Shown one piece after another: positions 17,847 to 26,932 of a stretch of 64,000 nt of DNA. The stretch's first letter is position 1, and each line of letters opens with the position of its first letter. The stretch is from the NCBI GenBank assembly GCA_945898055.1, contig CAMDGV010000003.1, positions 85,070 through 149,069 of the forward strand, given 5' to 3'. The stretch is from Akkermansia muciniphila. Lineage in GTDB: Bacteria; Verrucomicrobiota; Verrucomicrobiia; Limisphaerales; UBA9464. Position numbers and translations under genes: made by a program. A model generated the notes under the pieces. That model made no database searches, was not told where the DNA came from, and was given only the letters and a program-made list of their open reading frames with translations.

Positions 17847-19037
17847 ATGCGGTTCATTTTCCTCACTCTCGGCTATACCCCGGACCTCGATGGGGGTGGA
17901 TTTCGCTATGCGACGGAGGTGGCTGAATTACTGGCCTCTCGCGGCCACGAGGTTCACGCCCTCTTTCCGAATCCAACGGACGCTGCCCCAACCTATGAAC
18001 GGAGATCAGACGTGGAACTGTATCGAGTTTCGCGCAAGGGAACCGGTTTTCTTACCCGTTGGAATTCCGCAAACAGAGAAGCACGAAAAGTGGTTGAGAC
18101 ACTCCTTCTCAACCGCACTCCGACCCTTCTATTTTTGCACCATGCCTACTTGGGCACCGCCCTCAAGGGGTTGCCTTACGTCATGATCTTGCAAGGACCT
18201 TGGGCTTTCGAACATCGCTTCGCACAACTTGGGAAGGCCAAGGGATTGATCCGCAGGAGGGTGGACTCGATCATCTGTGCGGTGATGCACCGCGTCGAAT
18301 ATCGAGCGGTCAGTCGTGCGCGCCGTCTTCTTGTGGCCAGCGAGTACTCGAAAAAACAACTCCCGCTCTGGCATCCGGGTCCACAGGGTTACGACCGGAT
18401 TGAAGTCGTTGGTGGTGGTGCCGATTTCAATCGGTTTTACCCTGTAAAAAACCGACAGAGCCTCCGGCACGAACAGGGGTTGGCTGAGGGCTCCTTCCTT
18501 TTTCTTGCTGTCCGTCGTCTCGATCCGCGTATGGGCCTGACCCATTTAGTGGAGGCCTTTATCCAAATCGCAAAACGATATCCGCAGGCTCAGTTAGCGA
18601 TCGCTGGAAAAGGGAGCCAACGAGAGGCTCTCCAAGCCAGCATCGATGCATCGGGATTGGGGTCTCGGATTCGGTTACTTGGTTTTGTGAGCGAAGAAGT
18701 TCTGCCCCGACTTTATGCCTCAGCCGACTGCGTCCTAATGCCTTCGCTCGATTTAGAAGGCTTTGGATTGTCAACGGCTGAAGCCCTCGCCAGTGGGACG
18801 CCTGTCCTCGCTTCCCGCTCGGGTGCCAACCCGGAATTAGTGGAACCTCTGGGCAAATCTCTCCTCTTTAATCCAGCCGATACCGAATCATTACGCTCAG
18901 CTTTACAGGGCGTTCTGGATGGGTCACTGCCCTTGCCAAGCCGTCAACGGTGTGCTGAATACGCACGGATTGCCTTTCGATGGGATCGTCCTTCCAACGC
19001 AATCGAACAGGCTTGGAACGATCACGCTCTCCGCTAA
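17847..19037 (+). CDS. GT4 family glycosyltransferase
   Basis: 396 residues from ATG at 17847; an upstream TTG at 17817 would add ten residues before the natural Rossmann start MRFIFLTLGYTPD. The N-terminal GGGFRYATEVAELLASRGHEV is the acceptor-side Rossmann fold; the C-terminal domain has LAVRRLDPRMGL and the E-x7-E motif in LEGFGLSTAEALASGTPVLA. The pair with the upstream GT4 suggests a two-gene glycan unit, but no other polysaccharide genes adjoin. It converges on a DUF1501 gene with about 100 bases between stops and no clear terminator. Confidence 0.88.
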   Translation: MRFIFLTLGYTPDLDGGGFRYATEVAELLASRGHEVHALFPNPTDAAPTYERRSDVELYRVSRKGTGFLTRWNSANREARKVVETLLLNRTPTLLFLHHAYLGTALKGLPYVMILQGPWAFEHRFAQLGKAKGLIRRRVDSIICAVMHRVEYRAVSRARRLLVASEYSKKQLPLWHPGPQGYDRIEVVGGGADFNRFYPVKNRQSLRHEQGLAEGSFLFLAVRRLDPRMGLTHLVEAFIQIAKRYPQAQLAIAGKGSQREALQASIDASGLGSRIRLLGFVSEEVLPRLYASADCVLMPSLDLEGFGLSTAEALASGTPVLASRSGANPELVEPLGKSLLFNPADTESLRSALQGVLDGSLPLPSRQRCAEYARIAFRWDRPSNAIEQAWNDHALR

Positions 19038-19137
19038 TTCCAATTAAATTTAGACTTATTTCCTCAAATTAAAAGGGAGGTCGAAGCCTAAATACGAAGA
19101 GAGAATCGGAGTCCGTCATCGAACGACACTTCCGTCT

Positions 19138-20607
19138 CTAGGCTAAAATCTCGCGGATAATAGTGCCTTCGACATTGGTCAACCGCCTTTGAACCCCATT
19201 GTGCTCAAAGGTCAGTTGTTCGTGGTCGAGACCGAGCAGATGGAGAAGTGTTGCGTTAAAATCATAGAGCGAATGGATTTCGTGAATCGCCCGCTGTCCC
19301 AAGGGATCCGTCGCACCATGGCTGACGCCTGGCTTCACGCCGGCTCCGGTCATCCAACAAGTGAAGCCGTCCGGATTATGGTCTCGTCCTTGGGCACCCT
19401 TTTGAAAAAATGGCATCCGCCCGAACTCGGTGCACCAAACCACAAGTGTGTCCTCCAAAAGCCCTCGCTGTCGTAAGTCACGAATGAGAGCGGCTGCGGG
19501 TTGGTCAAAAATTGCAGCATGACGATCGTACTGCTCCCGCAACTTGTTGTGACCATCCCAATTTAATTCGCCACCACTGGCGTAAGCCCCATTAAAAAGT
19601 TGAACAAAGCGAACCCCTTTCTCGATCAATCGACGGGCTAAAATACAGTTTTTAGCAAAGCTCGCTTTAAGAGGATTGAAGGTATCGTCGGCCCCATAAC
19701 TACGGAGGAGATGTGCTGGTTCAGTTGAGATATCGCTCAATTCTGGTACACTCAGCTGCATTCGCGCTGCTAATTCATAGCTAGCAATCCGAGCGGCCAA
19801 TCGACCATCCCCGGGATGCGCTTCCAAATGCCTCTCATTCATCCGTCGCAACAGATCGCGGGCCGCTTGGTCTGACTTAGCCGAAACCCCAGTTGCGGTT
19901 AAATGACGGATGGGATCCTTCACACTGAAAGGCGTCCCTTGGAAAGCCGCTGGAAGAAATCCGGGCCCCCAATTATTTGATCCATTCTGAGGAACTCCAC
20001 GCGGATCGAGGATGGAAACGAAGGCAGGCAGATTCTGACTTTCGCTCCCCAACGCATAACTAATCCAAGAACCGAGACTTGGGAAACCATCCAGCACAAA
20101 TCCGGTCGAGAGGAAATTTTCGGCGGGTCCGTGGGTATTGCTTTTACTGGTTAGCGAATGGATAAAAGCGATGTCGTCGGTTAAAGTACCCAAATGCGGC
20201 AAAAGGTCAGAAACCATTTTTCCAGTCTGACCTTTGGGCCGAAAAGTGTATTGAGGGCGCGCTAAATTACCGGCCGGCCCTTGAAAAGTGACGGCCGGCC
20301 CGCCCGGCAAAGGTTGACCATCATAACGGATGAGCTCCGGTTTATAATCCCACGTTTCCAACTGACTCACTGCACCGGCACAGAAGAGAACAAGAACGTT
20401 CTTGGCCCGGGCGGTTCGGTGAGGAAGCCGGGGGGCATAAGGTCGCGACAAGTCGATGGCCGGTGAAGCCGCCGCAAGCAATCTCTCGGCCCCCAACAGT
20501 TGAGTCAAAGCCACCGATCCCAATGCGGTGGCTGAGTTTGAAAGAAAGGAGCGTCTATCCAAAAGGGCACGCCCTGCTGGGCTGAGGCAGTGAGTAAGGG
20601 AACTCAT
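19138..20607 (-). CDS. DUF1501 secreted protein, without a DUF1549/DUF1553 partner
   Basis: 489 residues from ATG at 20607. The N-terminus is a Tat-like signal ([18 protein letters not shown]). The body has the DUF1501 sulfatase-like fold: [38 protein letters not shown] and a C-terminal [12 protein letters not shown]1501 proteins are abundant in Planctomycetes and Verrucomicrobiota and usually follow a cytochrome-c/DUF1549/DUF1553 gene; here the upstream neighbour is moaA instead, so it stands alone. It shares domain plan and motifs with the copy at 49298-50743. Its biochemical role is not established. Confidence 0.85.
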   Translation of the reverse strand: MSSLTHCLSPAGRALLDRRSFLSNSATALGSVALTQLLGAERLLAAASPAIDLSRPYAPRLPHRTARAKNVLVLFCAGAVSQLETWDYKPELIRYDGQPLPGGPAVTFQGPAGNLARPQYTFRPKGQTGKMVSDLLPHLGTLTDDIAFIHSLTSKSNTHGPAENFLSTGFVLDGFPSLGSWISYALGSESQNLPAFVSILDPRGVPQNGSNNWGPGFLPAAFQGTPFSVKDPIRHLTATGVSAKSDQAARDLLRRMNERHLEAHPGDGRLAARIASYELAARMQLSVPELSDISTEPAHLLRSYGADDTFNPLKASFAKNCILARRLIEKGVRFVQLFNGAYASGGELNWDGHNKLREQYDRHAAIFDQPAAALIRDLRQRGLLEDTLVVWCTEFGRMPFFQKGAQGRDHNPDGFTCWMTGAGVKPGVSHGATDPLGQRAIHEIHSLYDFNATLLHLLGLDHEQLTFEHNGVQRRLTNVEGTIIREILA

Positions 20608-20876
20608 TGATTGGAAAACTAGAATCTCGATCGTCCAGAATTAACGCAAACAGTCGAGATTGATTGTCAAAGTACTGCGACTTAGCTCGACGCCGATGGC
20701 TTCGAAGCGAGCAAAAGGCGAATGCTTTCAGCAAAGCGCACCACAGAAGCCGAAAACGGGGTTATCGAGACGGATTAAGACGGGGAGGAATGAGAGAGCG
20801 TTTTTATGAGGAGGGACCGGTCTTAAAATGAGTCTTCGGCGGCCGCGGCGACCTCTCATTCCGTCGATTCCTATGT
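20608..20876. other. Intergenic region with a 10-bp inverted repeat
   Basis: It lies between the moaA stop and the DUF1501 start. GGAATGAGAG near 20788 is matched by CTCTCATTCC near 20855, with an internal GGACCGGTC palindrome between them. It could fold as an extended hairpin in the moaA 3' region or in the DUF1501 leader. No gene is seen. Confidence 0.4.
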
Positions 20877-21953
20877 TTAGCCACCGATACAACTCATACT
20901 ACGAGCCGGTTGTTTGAAATCTGCATGGCCAATTCGATGGCCTGCCTCCTTCTGCCGGACTCGATCTGCCAGGGTTTCTGCAAGGTCTTGATCCGTGCCG
21001 CCTCCGCGCAGGAGAGGCTTGAGATCATGTTCATCATGGCTGAATAAACAGGTCCGAAGTTTGCCGTCGGCGGTGAGCCTAAGTCGGTTGCAATGACCGC
21101 AGAAAGGCTCACTCACCGGCGCAATAATCCCAATTTCGCCGCCCCCTTCGCCAAAAGTCCAGCGACGTGCCGTTTCAGATGGGTTAGCCGAGGGATCGAT
21201 CGCGGTTAAATCAAAGTCGCGGTGCAGCATTTCCAGGATTTCGCGCCCTTTGACCACGAGATCCTTTTGCCACGAACGACTGGAATCCAAAGGCATGAAC
21301 TCAATAAATCTCAGACTCAATGATTCCGTTCTGGCAAAGGCGGCTAGGGCTGGGATCTCGTGGTCGTTAATGCCTCGGATGATGACCGCGTTTACTTTCA
21401 CGGGACTAAATCCTAACTCCCTCGCTAATCGGAGGCCTGACAGAACCTGATCTAGACCATCGCGTCCGGTCATTTTTCGAAAGTTTTCGCGATCGAGCGA
21501 ATCCATACTGAAGCTGACCCTGTGGAGTCCAGCTTGGCGCAGAGCGACCGCCTTGGATTGAAAGAGGGCTCCGTTGGTGGTCATGGCCACATCGCTAATC
21601 CCTGGAATGCGGGTCAGGGCGCCGACCAAAGTTTCTACTCCTTGACGCAGAAGCGGTTCACCACCGGTGACCCGCACCTTGTTGATCCCGAGACCAGCGG
21701 CCACGCGCACAACCCGAGTTATTTCCTCGTAAGTCAGCAGCTCAGACTTCGGTTTCCATTCCCTATGAATCGCCGTAGCTTTGATAGGAATCGGATTTTT
21801 GATCGGATCGAAACGCGTGCGATAAAAATTGGCAGCCTCTTCGGTTTCTGGAAGGCAGTAAAGACAGCGAAAATTGCAACGGTCGGTGATGCTGACTCGA
21901 AGATCTCGCATGATTCGACCATGAGAATCTCGTAATTCCAAGTTAGCGGTCAC
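20877..21953 (-). CDS. moaA: GTP 3',8-cyclase (molybdenum cofactor synthesis)
   Basis: 358 residues from ATG at 21953. The radical-SAM cluster motif is C26-x3-C30-x2-C33 (CNFRCLYC). The second cluster ligands are in CGHCNRLR and the later C of LRTCLF. The C-terminal GG needed for activity is present (CIGG end). It starts Moco synthesis by rearranging GTP. Between the first cluster loop and the KSELLTYEEI segment there is an extra stretch of about 20 residues compared with the E. coli enzyme. No other Moco gene adjoins, but a molybdopterin-domain protein lies at 32907. Confidence 0.95.
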   Translation of the reverse strand: MTANLELRDSHGRIMRDLRVSITDRCNFRCLYCLPETEEAANFYRTRFDPIKNPIPIKATAIHREWKPKSELLTYEEITRVVRVAAGLGINKVRVTGGEPLLRQGVETLVGALTRIPGISDVAMTTNGALFQSKAVALRQAGLHRVSFSMDSLDRENFRKMTGRDGLDQVLSGLRLARELGFSPVKVNAVIIRGINDHEIPALAAFARTESLSLRFIEFMPLDSSRSWQKDLVVKGREILEMLHRDFDLTAIDPSANPSETARRWTFGEGGGEIGIIAPVSEPFCGHCNRLRLTADGKLRTCLFSHDEHDLKPLLRGGGTDQDLAETLADRVRQKEAGHRIGHADFKQPARSMSCIGG

Positions 21954-22003
21954 CCATTTCCCTCTTTAACGATCATGGCCTCTCCTCAATCCGACAGGGA
22001 GCA

Positions 22004-22777
22004 TCATTTCGGTGACGGTGCCGGAGGCCGGCTGGTTTTAGAGGAACCATCCACCCCGATTTCGACATTCAAGGGGAAGGCATTGGTCGCAGAGTTTTTT
22101 GGAGCGACTGGTTTGACCCCTTCATTTAGGATTTGCGCCCCTTTCTTCTCGAATCCGTAAAGTCCGCGACGAATAAAATCAAGGCGCTTAGCAATGTTGA
22201 GTTCTTCTTTCAGTTTGCGGACCTGATCACGAAGGACCATCAGGTCATTAAATTTCTTTTCTAGCTCTGTCTTTTCAGCCACGAGGCGCCTGAGTTCTTT
22301 TTTTAGGACGTCGCGGTCGCCTTCACTGTTGGAAAGTTTCCGTTCGGTTTCCATGATGAGGGATTCCAGCGAACCGATTTGGCCGTTTAATTCCACCATT
22401 TTTTTGGTGAGACTATCCTTTTCGCCCTCCAAGTTAGTGATGTGTTTATCGCGTTTTTCGATTTCGGCCCGTGCTTTCCCCGCTTCATTTCTCGCCGCAT
22501 TTTCGGTCTTGGTTAGGGTGGCTGAGACAGAAGTCCATTTATTGGAGAAGGTGGTTAGATCTTCGGCTCGTTGAACCAGATTGGTTTCAAGATTAGCATT
22601 TACTCGGAGTTGTTCGGCCAATTTGGCGGTCGTCTCGACGATTTCTTTAGATAAATCATCCCTTTTGGCCTCAAGACTGATCCGTTTCGACTCGGCGTCA
22701 GTGTAGGAATAATACCAACCGATTCCAACACCCACACAGGTGAGGCTCAACAGGACTGCTGCAATGTTAGCTTTCAT
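22004..22777 (-). CDS. Membrane-anchored coiled-coil protein, hypothetical
   Basis: 257 residues from ATG at 22777. One hydrophobic N-terminal helix (about 4-24) acts as signal anchor. Residues ~30-205 are a long charged coiled coil with heptads (for example LEGEKDSLTKKMVELNGQI). The tail is Pro/Ser-rich. It is encoded 50 bases upstream of moaA on the same strand, but nothing links it to cofactor synthesis. No family recognised; a spacer or scaffold role in the periplasm is only a guess. Confidence 0.6.
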   Translation of the reverse strand: MKANIAAVLLSLTCVGVGIGWYYSYTDAESKRISLEAKRDDLSKEIVETTAKLAEQLRVNANLETNLVQRAEDLTTFSNKWTSVSATLTKTENAARNEAGKARAEIEKRDKHITNLEGEKDSLTKKMVELNGQIGSLESLIMETERKLSNSEGDRDVLKKELRRLVAEKTELEKKFNDLMVLRDQVRKLKEELNIAKRLDFIRRGLYGFEKKGAQILNEGVKPVAPKNSATNAFPLNVEIGVDGSSKTSRPPAPSPK

Positions 22778-22901
22778 GGATATAGTAGATTGGAGTTAAA
22801 GCGAACTTCACTTAACCCGCTGGACAGAGTAGTAACGTGTCTCGGTATTCAATCAAGGACCGTGTCTTGCTTCAAAACATAATGACTTTACCGTGACGCC
22901 T

Positions 22902-23579
22902 ATGTTGATCCCAGACCGTGTGGGGGTGATGATCTTGGGGGAGGCGACTTTGTTCCCCCAAGCCATGCTCCCTTTGTTCATTTTCGAGCCGCGCTACCGA
23001 GCGATGCTCAGTGACTCGCTGGAGTCGCATCGATTGTTTTGTTTGGCAGTGCAACGGGTAGAATCTGCAAGGGAATCGCCGTGTCGCGTCGCAACCCTCG
23101 GGATGGTCCGAGCTTGTGTTCGGACCGAAGCTGGAACCTCAAATCTCGTCTTACAGGGGATTGTTCGGGTCCGTTTGGGGAAGATTGTCCAGACCCTACC
23201 TTATCGGAAGCATTTGATCACACCGCTTCCTTTGACAAAAGTCCCAGACTATCTCTTAAAATTACAAGTTAAACGAATCCTGAAGCTGGTCGGAGCACGG
23301 TTGCGTCAGGAACAACCCGTTCCCTTAGAATTAATTTATCAACTTGCGTCAGGGCGATCCCATGAAGGGGTTGTGACCGTGGCCGATTGTGTCCGAGAGT
23401 TAGGCCGGATGGATAATCCGGGGCATTTTGCTGATTTGGTTGCTAACTTGCTTTTACCCGGTTCGCTGACCCGAAAATTAATTTTACAGGCCACAGATGA
23501 GGAAGAGAGATTAACTCATCTCGAGGTTTTCTTGCGCGAGGAAGTGAAACGCGGCGATCAAGGAAGTAACGCGCCATGA
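22902..23579 (+). CDS. Lon N-terminal substrate-binding domain protein
   Basis: About 225 residues from ATG at 22902 (GTG at 22893 is possible). It begins with VGVMILGEATLFPQAMLPLFIFEPRYR, the typical first strand and loop of the Lon N-terminal (PUA-like) domain. It has no AAA+ or protease domain, so it is a stand-alone substrate-binding-type protein of unknown role. Its stop overlaps the start of the DUF1844 gene by four bases, and two ABC-2 permeases follow, so the four genes look like one operon. Confidence 0.8.
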   Translation: MLIPDRVGVMILGEATLFPQAMLPLFIFEPRYRAMLSDSLESHRLFCLAVQRVESARESPCRVATLGMVRACVRTEAGTSNLVLQGIVRVRLGKIVQTLPYRKHLITPLPLTKVPDYLLKLQVKRILKLVGARLRQEQPVPLELIYQLASGRSHEGVVTVADCVRELGRMDNPGHFADLVANLLLPGSLTRKLILQATDEEERLTHLEVFLREEVKRGDQGSNAP

Positions 23580-23896
23580 CTCCGCCGCCGACCCAAGGTT
23601 CCGTCGACGATACCGATAAATCCGCGATACAGGCTGCTTTGTTTGAGCAATTGGTTTCAGGCCATGGCCAGATGGCGCTGACCTTTCTCAGTAAACTTCC
23701 CGACCCCCATACTGGAGAAGCCGCCGAACCAGATTTGACCGCTGCCAAGATTTTCATCGATCAATTAGACATGCTGCAGGTGAAGACGCGTGGTCATTTA
23801 GGGGCATCAGAAATTCATTTGCTGGACAGGACTTTATCGACCGTGCATGGAGCCTTTTTGGAGTGTGCAAAAGCCTTGAATTCTCAAGCAACTTAG
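23576..23896 (+). CDS. DUF1844 protein
   Basis: 106 residues from ATG at 23576, overlapping the previous stop by four bases. The central helical segment with ALTFLSKLPDP and DLTAAKIFIDQLDMLQVKTRG is the DUF1844 signature. It is small, soluble and acidic. Function is unknown for the family. It is three bases upstream of the next gene's GTG. Confidence 0.75.
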   Translation: MTPPPTQGSVDDTDKSAIQAALFEQLVSGHGQMALTFLSKLPDPHTGEAAEPDLTAAKIFIDQLDMLQVKTRGHLGASEIHLLDRTLSTVHGAFLECAKALNSQAT

Positions 23897-23899
23897 ACT

Positions 23900-24706
23900 G
23901 TGGAAAAATATTTTCACGTGGTCGGTCTAGGGATTCAAAACACCTTGGCTTATCGGGTAAATTTTCTCTGCCGAGCCGCCTTCGGCTTGGTTCCCTTGGC
24001 GGGCACCCTTTTTCTCTGGAAAGCTATTTATGCCGACCGACCGACCGGAGCCATTTTAGGAGGGTACACACTGGCTCAGATGATTAGCTATTATCTGTTG
24101 GTCACGGTGGTGGATTCCATCACGGCCGTGGCTGAAGATGATTGGCAGATTGCTGCTGATATTAAAGACGGCGGAGTCAGCCAGTTCTTGCTGAAGCCCA
24201 TGGATTATCTCGGGTACCGTTTGTGTCTCTACGGGGCTGGGCGGGCGATTTATACGACGATGGCTCTGATCCCGGTCTCCTTTTTCATTCTATTTCAGCG
24301 CGCGTCATTTGTGGGGCCGGCTGATCCACAAACGTTTTGCTTGGCACTCTTCTCCGTTTTTTTGGCAGGACTCTTGCAGTTCTTTATCGCCTATACCGTA
24401 GCGCTGATGGCGTTTTGGGTCCTAGATGTTAGCACCTTTATTTTTATCCAATTTGCTTTGGAGTACCTCGCCAGTGGCCATCTGTTTCCCTTGGATATTC
24501 TACCTCCCCTCTTGCACCGCGTGATCCTACTCACGCCCTATCCCTATCTCCTCTATTTCCCCGTAGGGATTTCACTGGGTCAAATCCGCGGCCACGACCT
24601 CTGGCGTGGGTTTGCGCTGCAGGCCTTTTGGGTCGTAATGGCTTTTGTCATCGCCCGAGTTATGTGGGCACGTGGCTTGCGTAAATATACGGCGGTGGGC
24701 GGATGA
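23900..24706 (+). CDS. ABC-2 type transporter permease (COG4587-like)
   Basis: 268 residues from GTG at 23900, directly after the DUF1844 stop. Six hydrophobic segments, with the cytoplasmic motif DIKDGGVSQFLLKPMDYLGYR that is characteristic of this ABC-2 subgroup, and LTPYPYLLYFPVGISLG near the end. Its stop overlaps the start of a second permease. The two usually form a heterodimer with an ATPase encoded just upstream; that ATPase is absent here. Substrate unknown. Confidence 0.82.
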   Translation: MEKYFHVVGLGIQNTLAYRVNFLCRAAFGLVPLAGTLFLWKAIYADRPTGAILGGYTLAQMISYYLLVTVVDSITAVAEDDWQIAADIKDGGVSQFLLKPMDYLGYRLCLYGAGRAIYTTMALIPVSFFILFQRASFVGPADPQTFCLALFSVFLAGLLQFFIAYTVALMAFWVLDVSTFIFIQFALEYLASGHLFPLDILPPLLHRVILLTPYPYLLYFPVGISLGQIRGHDLWRGFALQAFWVVMAFVIARVMWARGLRKYTAVGG

Positions 24707-25518
24707 AATCAGGGTTCGAAACCGTGAAACGGTATATCAGCATTTATGGTGCTTTGATCCGTTATTCGCTCATTCACGAGATGCAGTTTAAGGTGAACTT
24801 TCTTCTTTGGATTGTAGTCGAGTTCCTTTGGTTCGGACTTCAACTGGTTTTTATGTCGGTTCTTTACGGTCACACCGAAAGCATCGCTGGCTGGTCGAAA
24901 TGGGAGGTGGTTCTGCTGGTGGGTTGTAATCAATTTATTCAGCAATTGTTTCACATGCTCTTCGTTACCAACCTGTCGAACTTCTCCGAATTAATCCGCA
25001 AGGGGACTTTAGATCTCTTGGTCCTTCAACCGGTGAATACTCGGTTCCTTGTCTCGGTTAAAAAATTCGAGATCGGCAATAGTATCAATGCTTTGATGGG
25101 ATTGGCCGTGGTGTTTTATGCCTTAACAAAATTAGGCAAAATGCCCTCGATAACCCAATGGATAGCCTTTGGTTTTCTTTGTCTCGCTGGACTTTCTGTC
25201 CATTATTCATTGATGTTTCTGTTGGCATGCGTGTCTTTTTGGACCGTTCGTGCTCAAGGAATTGTTTGGGGTTACTACAACCTATTTAACATCGCCCGAC
25301 TTCCCATCGATGCTTTTCCTAGGGGCGCCTATCGAGCGGTCTTTACTTGGGTTTTACCCATGCTTCTTGTCTCAAATGTTCCGGCCAAACTTTTGGCTAA
25401 TACGCTGTCGGCACCGCAGGATTTACTCCCTGTTTTTGGGATGGCTGGCCTTTGCTTTGTCGTTAGCGAAGTCGTTTGGCGTTGGTCACTTCGCCACTAC
25501 ACAAGCGCAAGTTCTTAA
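24703..25518 (+). CDS. ABC-2 type transporter permease (COG3694-like)
   Basis: 271 residues from ATG at 24703, overlapping the preceding permease stop by four bases. About six membrane segments; ELIRKGTLDLLVLQPVNTRF is the conserved cytoplasmic loop of this partner family and matches the KDGGVSQFLLKP loop of its neighbour in position. Because no nucleotide-binding subunit lies within the window, it must be powered by an ATPase encoded elsewhere. The gene ends at a transition into degraded sequence. Confidence 0.82.
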   Translation: MKSGFETVKRYISIYGALIRYSLIHEMQFKVNFLLWIVVEFLWFGLQLVFMSVLYGHTESIAGWSKWEVVLLVGCNQFIQQLFHMLFVTNLSNFSELIRKGTLDLLVLQPVNTRFLVSVKKFEIGNSINALMGLAVVFYALTKLGKMPSITQWIAFGFLCLAGLSVHYSLMFLLACVSFWTVRAQGIVWGYYNLFNIARLPIDAFPRGAYRAVFTWVLPMLLVSNVPAKLLANTLSAPQDLLPVFGMAGLCFVVSEVVWRWSLRHYTSASS

Positions 25519-25529
25519 ATCTAAATTAA

Positions 25530-25744
25530 ATCTAAATCGGCGATTCAAGTTCCTCAGCCAACTCCCGCCGGAGTTCAAGAACAGCGTCACCGAACGTGAT
25601 CTTCCCGATCAGGAGGCCCTCGTCATCCGGCTCAAGAAGCTCGAAAAAGACGACGTTCTCGATCTCCTGACTCACTTGGAAGAGGATCGTCCGTGGATGA
25701 AAAGGGCGAGGCGCTCAGCGGTTTCGTTGCGCTGGCGTGCCTAG
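25530..25744 (+). pseudogene. Possible remnant of a coding sequence, unidentified
   Basis: Immediately after the permease, a frame reads as protein-like sequence (RRFKFLSQLPPEFKNSV, DQEALVIRLKKLEKDDVLDLL) to a TAG at 25744, but it has no start codon of its own and no upstream part. It has helical, charged composition unlike random frames. I do not recognise it. The rest of 25745-26046 has no gene. Confidence 0.25.
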
Positions 25745-25854
25745 TCGGGCCGACCAAGTCGTTCGGTGTGGGGCAGAACGATGGGGCCGTCTCTTTATTT
25801 TTCTCCAAGCCTCGAGCTTCCAGTCGGTCTTTTCGCAGGTGGATTGGACTCGCA

Positions 25855-25942
25855 AGGGGCGGGGCAGAGTACCGATCTCATTCCCCCCGATTCCCATTAT
25901 TAATTGTTAGAACCGACCCCGCTCTGACCCACTCATTCAATC
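25855..25942. repeat. Imperfect inverted repeat in non-coding stretch
   Basis: GGGGCAGAG near 25859 is complementary to CTCTGACCC near 25931 with one mismatch and about 60 bases between. It resembles the ends of small degraded mobile or REP-type elements, but no transposase is present. The stretch 25519-26046 holds only this and the remnant above. Confidence 0.3.
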
Positions 25943-26046
25943 CAGTGACAAACGGATGGCCCTGTCACGGAATTGTGATCTAACTTTTCCAACGTTGTGA
26001 CCTGGTCGCGGGTTGTTCGTCACCGAAGCGTGGAGGATATTAGGGT

Positions 26047-26898
<852 letters not shown>

Positions 26899-26932
26899 TT
26901 TGTTCTCCGTATTCCAACTCAACCTCCATTCT

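Noticed and set aside
21954..22003. Moco riboswitch upstream of moaA
   Set aside because: Only 50 bases separate moaA from the previous gene, too short for the aptamer, and no matching structure was seen.
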